Shown: positions 11,897 through 21,785 of the stretch, piece after piece | How the letters are laid out: each line of letters starts with the position of its first letter | Numbering within the stretch: position 1 is the stretch's first letter | Origin: Gigaspora margarita | Lineage: Eukaryota; Glomeromycota; Glomeromycetes; Diversisporales; Gigasporaceae | Assembly (NCBI GenBank): GCA_009809945.1 | Contig: WTPW01001267.1 | Coordinates: 61,806 to 125,805 of the forward strand | Reading direction: 5' to 3' | Length of the DNA: 64,000 nt | Program-made: the position numbers and the translations under genes | Notes under the pieces: generated by a model | Database searches by the model: none | Told to the model about the DNA's origin: nothing | What the model saw: the letters and a program-made list of their open reading frames with translations, nothing else

Positions 11897-12316
11897 TACT
11901 CTTTTCCTAATATTCTAACCCTAAACCCTAACTTAACTATAAAAAAAAACCTAACAAAAAAGGCACAAAAAAATTTAAAATTGGACATGAAAATAAGTTC
12001 AAATTTCATTATGATCTGATTTCATCATAATCTGTCACAATAAATATTTTTAAACTCATCTAAATTAATACAAAATAAAATCAAATAGTAATTATAATTA
12101 TGTTATTTTAACCTCAAAAAATTTATCAGGGTTTAGTTTGAAGTTCGCTTCACATAATTGAGTCAGCATCACATTGACATGCCCCAAAAGTTTCTCTCTC
12201 CAAAAATTTCTCAAAGTCTGGAAAATAAATGCTTACATCATCGATATAGGCCAACACAAATTTCCATATTTCTTTTTGGAGCATCTGATCCATTCATCTT
12301 TGAAATATGGCTGTAC

Positions 12317-13849
12317 TAGTGTTTCGGGCGAAATTATATATTTCGCCCAGGCGAAATTTCCGAAATAGGGCGAAATATGTTTCGCCCCCGAAGCCTAAAA
12401 TCCGATAATTCCGAAACTGGCGAAACTGGCGAAATGTCCGAAATCTGGCGAAATGTCCGAAACCTGGCGAAATGTCCGAAAATTGGCGAAACCGAAACGT
12501 GGCGAAATTCCGAAATCTAATATTAGATATTTTATTGGAAAAAATACCTAGAGCGTAGTGAAATGGAGTATGAGTTCAAATTTGGGGATGGTGTGGCATA
12601 ATATTCACTTATCCGAATATCATATATCCGTAACATGTGAATAGCAATAACGATAAATTATAATTTCCTTTATTTGTTAATTCTAATAAACTTATTTACT
12701 ATTTATGTATTTTTATGTTGATATTAGCATGACAGTGTTGTATAGTTATCTAATTAGGAAGTTTATTAATAGATCCTACAAAAATTTTTCTTATAAGTTT
12801 TCTTATATAAAATTTTTTTAAAGACATACCTCACAATTTGATTCTTCAATGTTGAAATAATTTGAGTTAAAGGATTAAAAGTAACATGTAATTGTTTTAT
12901 TGATAGAAAATACTAGTTGATACTCAAATTTTTATCTTAAATATTTTAAATTTTATAAATTTTATTGGATTTTATAATTTATCGCCATGGCGATGTATCA
13001 CACCCTGATCAGCCAATTATAATGCAGGATCAGGTGTAACGTGAAATCGAAGCGATTACGATTTTTCTATAAAACCATCTCTCGAGCTCTAACAAAAAAA
13101 ATTCCTCTCGAAATTTTGGGTTAGAACTACTTTGCTAAAGCGCCCCTACCCTAATCCTAAACTAACGAATTTATTTTATTGTTTTTAAAAAATTCAATTT
13201 TATTTTATATTTTAAAATTTTATAAATTGTATTTTATATTACTATATATAAATGTAATTAAGTTTCTTCCTTTTATTTTAAATTAGTTTTTTTATCTTAA
13301 CTATATGTAATACTATAAATTTTAAATAAATATTTTATTAAATTATATTTTTTTTATTTTAAATATATGTAATACTATAAATTTTAAATTAATATTTTGT
13401 TAAATTATATTTTTTTATCTTAAATATATGTAATCATGTAAATTTTAAATAAATATTTTAAATTATATAAATTAAGTTATTTTACCTATTATTATTCTTC
13501 ACATGTGTATTTCACATATTACTATGTTTTGGCAAGCAAATTTTCTTGCGTACTGTATTAAGATAGAGAAATTAAATGTTAGTAATTACAAAATAAATTA
13601 TAAATTAACTTATAATTTTGCATACAAGAAAAATAATACAACAATAGAAATCAAAAAAAAAAAAATCGAAAAAGTTTCGGAGATTTCGCCATTTCGGTTT
13701 CGCCGGCTTTCGGAGGTTTCGCCAGGTTTCGGAAATTTCGCCCATTTCGGAAATTTCGGAAATTTCGGAAATTTCGGATTTATTTCGCCTTTGGGAGCAT
13801 TTCGGTTTCGCCTTTCGGATTTTGAAAATGTATTTCGCCCGAAACACTA
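12317..13849. mobile_element. hAT-like non-autonomous element, 1.5 kb
   Basis: Ends are TAGTGTTTCGGGCGAAAT and, from the right, TAGTGTTTCGGGCGAAAT. Exact 8-bp target duplication GGCTGTAC at 12309-12316 and 13850-13857. Both subterminal zones are arrays of a motif such as TGGCGAAATGTCCGAAA (12400-12510, 13670-13830); these give overlapping spurious ORFs on both strands. At 12990-13170 it contains a block related to the MITE at 9155-9469 (CAGGATCAGGTGTAACGTGA). No transposase. Confidence 0.85.
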
Positions 13850-14574
13850 GGCTGTACATTTGTTAAACTGAATTGCATCACCACAAGCTCGTATGGTCCA
13901 AATTGTTTAGCGGAATGCCATTTTTTCACAGCCCCTTGGATGCATCTTAATCTGCCAAAATCCGCTGGTGAGGTTCAAAATTGCGTACCAGGTGAAGTTC
14001 TTGAAGGTACTTAATAACGCATTTATTCAGGGGAGTGGGTAGCTGTTCACATTTGGCCCTTTTGTTTAACTCTCGGATGTCAACACACAATGTAACTTCC
14101 CATTTTTTTTCTTCATGAGGACAACTAGCCCTGTAAGAAATGTGGACCGGGGTGTGGCACGCGTTGGCGTCGGGAATGTTCGGAATAGCACGTCCACGGT
14201 GGCACGCCCATGCACGATATATGTAATGGCACGTCTCGTAGTGACACGCATATGCACGTATTTCATGCCGGGAATGACACGTACTATCACGTGAGTAGTG
14301 TTGGCACGTATTAGGGTGTCCAGGATTATGCGATGCGAAATTATGCGCATAATTAACCATTTTTTCGCATCGCATATGCTCCGCATAATTGAACAAAAAA
14401 AAGCATTTAGGTCATGTGGCTAAAATATGATTGGTAGATCTAAATTGATCTAGCCGCCGACATACGATTTTGATCAATTTAAATAGTGATAAAATTTGAT
14501 ACGAATAGCAAAAATTTTCTCAATACTTTTTTTTTCTTTTTTTTTTTTATTAAAAAAAAAAAAGTGAAAGTAAT

Positions 14575-16507
14575 ATGGTCACAGCCACAGGACGGCTTGT
14601 TAGAAACCCTAAATATAAAGAGGATTTTTATGCAAACGGAGGAAAACTCTTTTGTCGGTTTTGTCAAGATACAGTTTCGCATAAAAAAAAATCAGTAATA
14701 GATAATCATTTGGCGTCTTCCACCCACAAATCAAAAAAAAAAAAAGGGCTTGAAAAATCTCAAGACAATACATCTACTCAACGTACACTTACTACCTGTA
14801 AGCTTTATGACGGTCGAGAAGAATTTGTACTTGACTTTGTTAAATTGTTAGCCAAAGCTGATATACCGTTTGAAAAGATACATCATTTTCAACCTTTTTT
14901 ACAGGAATATTGTAAATACGGTATGTTTATTAATTTTTATTTGATAATTTATTTCGATATAATTAATTAATTTATATTTTTAATAGGTGGTGCGGTTCCT
15001 GGAGCTAACCAAATTCGTGAAAAGTATTTTCCGATCTTGTTCCAGCAAGAAGAAGAAAAACTTAAAAATTCGGTAATTGGAAAAAAAATTTGTATTACGA
15101 TCGATGAAACAACGGACGCTTGCAGTAGGGCGGCAGTAAACATTCTATTTAGCTATTTTGATCAAACTAGNTTGGTTAGAACTCATTATTTACAAGCTGT
15201 AAATAAAACTACTATTTCACAACTCGTAATTTCAACTTTATCCTACTATGAAATTTCTTTTGATAATGTTGTTTTATTTATCACAGATAATGCTTCATAT
15301 ATGTTAGCTGCTTTTAATATTCTTTCGCCCTTAATGCCCCAAATTAAACATAACACTTGCTTCGCGCACATACTTAATCTAGTAGGAGATACTTGGATTG
15401 GTTACAAAAACTTTAAGCTTCTCGATTCTACTATAAGTTTGATTAAAACAACCTTTATATATTCACCAGCTAGAAAGCGAAGATGGATTTCCTTTCTTTC
15501 TTTAAAAGGTGATTTGGATCCTACACTCCCTCCACTACCTGTAAAAACCAGATGGAACTCCTGGTTTAATTTTGCTTTTTGGATTTGTACCCATTTTACA
15601 TCGTTAGTTGATTTTTATTTTAAGGAATCTGAAGAAAGTAGGGACAGTACGGCAATTTCCGAATTGGTTAAAGTTTTTGAAAATAGGGATAATTTGTTTT
15701 ATTTGCGGTTTATTCTTTTTTTTATTACCTTTAATGCACAATTGTAAGTAATACTGTAAAAGCTTTGCTAAAAAAAACCCTTTCGGGACTATGCCCTAAA
15801 GGGCATAGTCCCGAAGGGGTTTTTTTTAGCAAAGATTTCGTTTATTCATGATAATTTATTCACTAAATTATTATTATCATTATTATAGATTAGTCAGGAA
15901 TCTTGAATTTGTCAAAATCCGGAATAAACCTGTCGCGCCATTTCTTGCTGATCGATTAGAGTTAGTACGTGCTCATTTAAGTACGGGCTGCCAAGCACCC
16001 CCAAAATCAAATGAAATGGCTGATCTTTGTCAAATTAATCAGTATGATTTGTCATCATACGATGTAATTTTTAAAGAAGCATTTCAATTAGCATATGACA
16101 AATTCAAAAAACACGTTGATAATCATTCTGCACTTCCAATTTTCAAAGCAACTCGTTGCTTTGACCCACGCTATATGCAGGCACAAATTGAACGCCACGA
16201 TATTACATTATATAGAGCAATTAAAGAATTAGAAAATCCTTCAAATGAGCTTATTAATGAATGGGCAATTTATTCAGGATTGTTAGAAGCATTCGGTGAA
16301 AATTTTGATTTGGATAATTATTGGCGTGAGAAGATGGTTTTGTTACCAAATATTAGTAAAATAGCATTAGTATATATTTGGTTACCAGTTTCAGGAGTTG
16401 ATGTAGAACGTAGCTTTTCAGCTTACAAACGAATTTTAGCGGATAATAGACATGCTTTGTCAGAAAATTCAATCCAAATGTTAAATTTTGTAAATTTTAA
16501 TGAATAA
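14575..16507 (+). CDS. hAT transposase (BED finger, DUF659-like, hAT dimerisation)
   Basis: It cuts and pastes hAT elements. Exons are 14575-14920, 14987-15743 and 15889-16507; introns begin GTATGT and GTAAGT and end TAG. Joined, they give about 573 residues, a normal length for a compact hAT enzyme. An N-terminal BED/C2H2 zinc finger has C27, C30, H45 and H51. A DUF659-like RNase-H fold follows, with D155 in CITIDETTDAC, D216 in ITDNASYM and the hAT CxxH as CFAH (C240, H243). The C-terminus is a hAT dimerisation domain: VERSFSAYKRIL with E541, then a conserved ADNRHALSE. One ambiguous base (15171) is the only blemish, so the gene looks intact. The start at 14575 is the first ATG that keeps the finger; an A/T run just upstream is in another frame. 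Intron 2 holds a 72-bp hairpin. Activity is inferred, not shown. Confidence 0.88.
15763..15834. mobile_element. 72-bp perfect hairpin in hAT intron 2
   Basis: CTTTGCTAAAAAAAACCC pairs with its inverse, and GGGACTATGCCC with GGGCATAGTCCC, around a tiny loop. It lies wholly inside the intron between GTAAGT (15744) and the acceptor at 15888. A near-identical copy at about 17871-17941 belongs to the duplicated contig end. It is probably a small MITE or hairpin element that tolerated an intronic site. Confidence 0.7.
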
Positions 16508-16750
16508 ATAAATAATATTTGGAGATTTAAAAATCACATCGACTTATAATTATTTAAAATTTATTTATTGCATAATTTATTTAAAATTAAAATGCATAAT
16601 TCGGATAATTTTTCTAATTAAGATTAAATCGCATAATCGCCTATTTTCTTCGCATAATTTCAAATTTATTTCGCATCCATCGCATAATTGACCCCATTTC
16701 GCCCGCATAATTTACCTAAACGCATCGCATAATCCTGGACACCCTAGCAC

Positions 16751-16840
16751 NNNNNNNNNNNNNNNNNNNNNNNNNNNNNNNNNNNNNNNNNNNNNNNNNN
16801 NNNNNNNNNNNNNNNNNNNNNNNNNNNNNNNNNNNNNNNN
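16751..16840. other. Assembly gap (90 N)
   Basis: A run of 90 unknown bases. The left contig stops four bases after the hAT terminus and the right contig starts in the A run of transposase exon 1, so the gap is probably not a real 90-bp spacing. Confidence 0.98.
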
Positions 16841-18614
16841 AAAAAAAAAAAAAGGGCTTGAAAAATCTCAAGACAATACATCTACTCAACGTACACTTAC
16901 TACCTGTAAGCTTTATGACGGTCGAGAAGAATTTGTACTTGACTTTGTTAAATTGTTAGCCAAAGCTGATATACCGTTTGAAAAGATACATCATTTTCAA
17001 CCTTTTTTACAGGAATATTGTAAATACGGTATGTTTATTAATTTTTATTTGATAATTTATTTCGATATAATTAATTAATTTATATTTTTAATAGGTGGTG
17101 CGGTTCCTGGAGCTAACCAAATTCGTGAAAAGTATTTTCCGATCTTGTTCCAGCAAGAAGAAGAAAAACTTAAAAATTCGGTAATTGGAAAAAAAATTTG
17201 TATTACGATCGATGAAACAACGGACGCTTGCAGTAGGGCGGCAGTAAACATTCTATTTAGCTATTTTGATCAAACTAGTTTGGTTAGAACTCATTATTTA
17301 CAAGCTGTAAATAAAACTACTATTTCACAACTCGTAATTTCAACTTTATCCTACTATGAAATTTCTTTTGATAATGTTGTTTTATTTATCACAGATAATG
17401 CTTCATATATGTTAGCTGCTTTTAATATTCTTTCGCCCTTAATGCCCCAAATTAAACATAACACTTGCTTCGCGCACATACTTAATCTAGTAGGAGATAC
17501 TTGGATTGGTTACAAAAACTTTAAGCTTCTCGATTCTACTATAAGTTTGATTAAAACAACCTTTATATATTCACCAGCTAGAAAGCGAAGATGGATTTCC
17601 TTTCTTTCTTTAAAAGGTGATTTGGATCCTACACTCCCTCCACTACCTGTAAAAACCAGATGGAACTCCTGGTTTAATTTTGCTTTTTGGATTTGTACCC
17701 ATTTTACATCGTTAGTTGATTTTTATTTTAAGGAATCTGAAGAAAGTAGGGACAGTACGGCAATTTCCAAATTGGTTAAAGTTTTTGAAAATAGGAATAA
17801 TTTGTTTTATTTGCGGTTTATTCTTTTTTTTATTACCTTTAATGCACAATTGTAAGTAATACTGTAAAAGCTTTGCTAAAAAAACCCTTTCGGGACTATG
17901 CCCTAAAGGGCATAGTCCCGAAGGGGTTTTTTTTAGCAAAGATTTCGTTTATTCATGATAATTTATTCACTAAATTATTATTATCATTATTATAGATTAG
18001 TCAGGAATCTTGAATTTGTCAAAATCCGGAATAAACCTGTCGCGCCATTTCTTGCTGATCGATTAGAGTTAGTACGTGCTCATTTAAGTACGGGCTGCCA
18101 AGCACCCCCAAAATCAAATGAAATGGCTGATCTTTGTCAAATTAATCAGTATGATTTGTCATCATACGATGTAATTTTTAAAGAAGCATTTCAATTAGCA
18201 TATGACAAATTCAAAAAACACGTTGATAATCATTCTGCACTTCCAATTTTCAAAGCAACTCGTTGCTTTGACCCACGCTATATGCAGGCACAAATTGAAC
18301 GCCACGATATTACATTATATAGAGCAATTAAAGAATTAGAAAATCCTTCAAATGAGCTTATTAATGAATGGGCAATTTATTCAGGATTGTTAGAAGCATT
18401 CGGTGAAAATTTTGATTTGGATAATTATTGGCGTGAGAAGATGGTTTTGTTACCAAATATTAGTAAAATAGCATTAGTATATATTTGGTTACCAGTTTCA
18501 GGAGTTGATGTAGAACGTAGCTTTTCAGCTTACAAACGAATTTTAGCGGATAATAGACATGCTTTGTCAGAAAATTCAATCCAAATGTTAAATTTTGTAA
18601 ATTTTAATGAATAA
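16841..18614 (+). CDS. hAT transposase, second (5'-missing) copy
   Basis: This nearly repeats 14738-16507 at an offset of 2108 (2107 after a one-base difference in an A run at the hairpin). Exon 1 is only its tail (16841-17028); exon 2 is about 17095-17851 and exon 3 17996-18614. Differences seen are few: the N at 15171 is T here, two residues differ near the end of exon 2 (E to K and D to N), and the A run is shorter. Domain content matches the first copy without the zinc finger. The right hAT terminus follows at 18853 and the full target duplication GCACGTAT at 18854-18861. It is more likely the same locus assembled twice than a second gene. Confidence 0.8.
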
Positions 18615-19538
18615 ATAAATAATATTTGGAGATTTAAAAATCACATCGACTTATAATTATTTAAAATTTATTTATTGCATAATTTATTTAAAATTAAAAT
18701 GCATAATTCGGATAATTTTTCTAATTAAGATTAAATCGCATAATCGCCTATTTTCTTCGCATAATTTCAAATTTATTTCGCATCCATCGCATAATTGACC
18801 CCATTTCGCCCGCATAATTTACCTAAACGCATCGCATAATCCTGGACACCCTAGCACGTATTCGAAATGACACGTATAGAACCGTTTCACGTAATAGCAC
18901 GTATTTCGTAATAGCACGTAAAGTGGCACAAAACCCGGTCCATTACAGTCCAAAATGCACGTGCAAACGGCCCAAAACGTTCGTGCCAAAATCCGTGGAT
19001 TTTAGATTAGTAAAGTGCTGCAAAACCCGGTCCAATTACGGTCCGAAATGCACGGGCAAACGGTCCCACATACATACAAATCCGGTCCTCAACCCGTGCC
19101 ACAAGCTCACGCGCATTAACGTGGATTTCCGTGCCTATCCGGTACAATTTTCTTACAGGGTAGAGATGCCCACAGGCTACTGAACTGACGAATTAAACCT
19201 GCTTGTTGATAAACTCATGTTACACCTTAGAGGTAGGATAGAACCTTTGCTTGGTTAGTGGTCCTTCTTCATGTTGAACGGCCATCGTCCTACATAACTG
19301 ACTGGGTTCGCAAGCGAAATATGTTTATTTAAAAAAACCAGTTCTATTTTTTGGTTGACATTGTAATCGCAAATTTCATGGTTTAATCTACTGCACAATA
19401 CAGGCATTTTCAGCACACTTAAGTTTAGTATTTGCTGCATCTGTCATAAGAAAAATGATTAATTTGAAAAAATTTTTCATTTTTAGAATTTTTTATTTAA
19501 CTTCTTTGATTCCCAAATTCTTGTGTGTATTACGTATT

Positions 19539-19982
19539 CCCTGTAAGAAAAGTGGCACGTGTGATATCCGTGCCATTACGGGTATACGCGTGAATTTTGG
19601 ACCGCAAATGGACCGGATTTTGCAGCAGTTTACTAAGCCAAAATACACGTATTTTGGCACGTTCACTAAAATAACGGAAAGGCACGGGATAGTGCACCGT
19701 GTTTGGCACGTGAGGTACGGGATGGTTTCTTTTCACCGTGCCATTTTTGGCACGTTCACCCGTAAATTTTGAACAGTAAATGGACCGGATTTTGCAGCAG
19801 TTTACTAATCCAAAATCCACGGATTTTGGCACGGATTTTTGGCACGTTTTTCTACGGAAATTGCAGTGAAGGAACGGTTTGTGGACCGTGATTTGCACGT
19901 GCAATTTTTTGCGGAGGCACGTAATGGTTGTTTTTTCCCGTGTCATTTTGGACCGTACCACGTGCCACTTTTTCTTACAGGG
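19539..19982. mobile_element. CCCTGTAAGAAA-ended element, copy 2 (444 bp)
   Basis: Ends are CCCTGTAAGAAAAGTGGCAC...GTGCCACTTTTTCTTACAGG, flanked by ATT on both sides (19536-19538, 19983-19985). It is filled with CGTGCCA/GGCACGT and CGGATTTTGCAGCAGTTTAC motifs shared with copy 1. No credible coding sequence; small ORFs are by-products of the repeats. Confidence 0.8.
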
Positions 19983-19985
19983 ATT

Positions 19986-21065
19986 AAATTTGATAATCAT
20001 AGTAATTTGAAAAACACGATAATCCAACTTACCATTTGACAACTAGGTTTTTTACGTCTGGATGGCTCAATAATTGTAATACTTTTCAGCAAAACTCACA
20101 ATACGTGATTGATATGGCCATTAAAACTGTCTTCCATTATTTTATGAGAATGAATATTAGTGAATGAGAGATCTAACTTAAGAGCCAAATAGTTATTTTG
20201 TAAATTCGTAGGATGTTGTTCGATATAAGGTGGTCCAAAAAGCTTAAAAATTTTTACATTTTTAACATTATAATACTGGCAAAGAATATTGAAGAATGCT
20301 AATTTGCTGAATCGACGTGGTCTGAGGAAAGGAGTACTAAATCTCGAACCCAGTTTCTTAATATATATGGTCTTGCCTTAAAAATAGGATTGTGTGATTA
20401 TTGTTTATCAATGCCTGATTCAAAAAAAACATAATTTAATGAAAAAGTAGAGCACAAAAAAATTTAAGATCATGATTTTTATTTGTTTCTGTTTCATTCT
20501 TCGCGACCGTCCTAAAAAGTTGTAGTAGTTCCTTCCAAGGACTCAACATTGAGAATTGAAAGTCAATTTTCTTTGTAATTTTAGCCTACACGAGCCAAAA
20601 TAGATCTAAATTTTAACTTTAAAGTGACTCAAATTAATATTTATATCATTTCTTTCTTCAGTATCTTGTCATTATCATTCAAATATTTTTTGTTTCAATC
20701 GTAATTTTTGGTGAGACCACTTGTTTGTTTCTGGCAAGTTCAGTAGTTTAAGCGCTGATTTATAACTATAAATGCTGGTGAAATTAATTTCACCAATTCA
20801 CCACCAATTTCACCAATAGTGGTGAAATTATTTCACCACATTTCACCAGCATCTATATTTATAACATTGTCGAGGTTTCATCACATTTACTGCTTTATTC
20901 ACTTTGGAAACTGTGGTAGCATTATTCCGACGTTCACATATTTCTGTAATATCGAGCTTAAAAAGAAACAAAAGGGTGCTTATCAGCGTGCGAAATTCAA
21001 TGTTTTAAGAATATAAAATTCCTAAAACGCATTATAGATTAAATATCAAATAAGAAGCACAAATG
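19986..21065. other. Gene-free stretch with one small inverted repeat
   Basis: The part to about 20,500 may continue the gypsy fossil on the minus strand, unproven. A compact inverted repeat (20773-20850) is listed separately. Nothing else recognised. Confidence 0.4.
20773..20850. repeat. 78-bp GGTGAAAT inverted repeat
   Basis: GCTGGTGAAATTAATTTCAC on the left is matched by GCTGGTGAAATGTGGTGAAA from the right, with further TGGTGAAATT units between. Wider flanks (TATAAAT, ATTTATA) are also inverse. It is probably a short MITE; the end motif resembles that of 60811-61430. Confidence 0.6.
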
Positions 21066-21785
21066 TCCGAGTACGAAGGACGTACCCAAACACCTCCCAG
21101 GACATACCCAGGAAATGTACACCTTTATTCGGTAACGACCCTTTTAATCAAAGTGCACCCAACCAGAGTTGCAAGTAACCTAGCAAAATAGCCCATCAGT
21201 GTTACTTCAGTAAAAGAATCGAAGAGTAGTTATTGAATTAAATAAGAAATACAGACGGCCAGGTACCCAAACATCTCCTAGGACTTACCTAGGAAATGTT
21301 CACCTGATTCGGGAACTTGCAGTGGACGTACTCTCTAAATCAGGACGTACCAAATTAGAGTTGTAAGTAACCTGGCAAAATAGCCCCATCACCATTACTT
21401 CATTAACGAATAAAAGAGTAGGTATTGAATAAAATAAGAAGTACAGATAACAGATGCAGAGAACGTACCAAACATCTTCTAGTACGTACCTCGGTAATGC
21501 GCGAAAATTTGCAGTAGACGTACCCAATCAGAATTGTAAACAACCTGGCAAATAGCCCATAATCATTATTTCATAAACGAATAAAGAGTAGTTAAAGAGT
21601 AGTTATTAAATAAAATAAGAAATACAGACAACCAGGTGCGGAGGACGTACCCAAGTATCTCCAAGGACATACCTAGGAAATGTGCACCTAGTTCGAAAAC
21701 TTGCGGTGAACGTATTCACTTAATCAGGACGTATCCAATCAGAGTTGCAAGTAACTTGACAAAAAAGCCCCATCATCATTACTTC
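21066..21785. repeat. Tandem array, about 190-bp unit, four copies
   Basis: Diverged head-to-tail units share GACGTACCCAAACATCTCC, CTAGGAAATGT, CAGAGTTGCAAGTAACCTGG and AAAATAGCCCCATCA. Anchor positions are near 21081, 21262, 21464 and 21649, so the period varies between about 180 and 200. Non-coding. Confidence 0.85.

Larger units (their letters stand above)
14312..16746 (+). mobile_element. Full-length hAT transposon
   Basis: Terminal inverted repeats are TAGGGTGTCCAGGATTATGC...GCATAATCCTGGACACCCTA. The left target duplication is GCACGTAT (14304-14311); the right flank reads GCAC and then enters the gap. The full right duplication GCACGTAT appears after the repeated copy (18854-18861). Subterminal zones are rich in GCGCATAA/CGCATAAT hexamers, possible transposase-binding sites. 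It carries a three-exon transposase (14575-16507). It sits inside the CCCTGTAAGAAA element. Confidence 0.9.
14129..19160. mobile_element. CCCTGTAAGAAA-ended element, copy 1 (carries a hAT)
   Basis: Ends are CCCTGTAAGAAA...TTTCTTACAGGG with flanking TAG on both sides (14126-14128, 19161-19163). Without the hAT insertion it is only about 480 bp, made mainly of GGCACGT/CACGTAT motifs. It is related to 19539-19982. Non-coding, with a 3-bp duplication; superfamily not assigned. Confidence 0.75.
12140..19450 (-). mobile_element. Ty3/gypsy-like pol fossil, broken and twice invaded
   Basis: Minus-strand remnants of a Ty3/gypsy reverse transcriptase lie at about 19,161-19,440, 13,850-14,128 and 12,140-12,316. 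Visible parts include KKNGKL and RELNK, typical of the start of the gypsy RT domain, and further RT-like sequence in the last piece. Two elements sit inside it: a hAT-like element at 12317-13849 and a CCCTGTAAGAAA-ended element at 14129-19160. The frame is also broken at several places, so it is an old fossil. No LTRs were identified in the window. Sequence at 19,983-20,500 may belong to the same element, but I cannot show it. Confidence 0.6.

Noticed and set aside
11915-11945. Telomere or interstitial telomere (CTAACCCTAAACCCTAAC)
   Set aside because: Only two or three imperfect units, and similar tracts recur in the middle of several MITEs, so it is a repeat component.
13503-13859. Overlapping ORFs on both strands with GNFGNF / SEISEI repeats
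   Set aside because: They are translations of the CGAAATTTC repeats at the end of the hAT-like element.
15763-15834. Hairpin as a transcription terminator
   Set aside because: It lies inside a spliced eukaryotic intron with exons on both sides; bacterial-type termination does not apply.
16841-18861. A second complete hAT transposon in tandem
   Set aside because: It lacks the 5' third, directly follows a gap, and shares the target duplication of the first copy; an assembly overlap is simpler.
18923-20042. Several 60-170 codon ORFs rich in CKR/CTGKR-like words
   Set aside because: All arise from GGCACGT/CGTGCCA repeat words of the CCCTGTAAGAAA elements.
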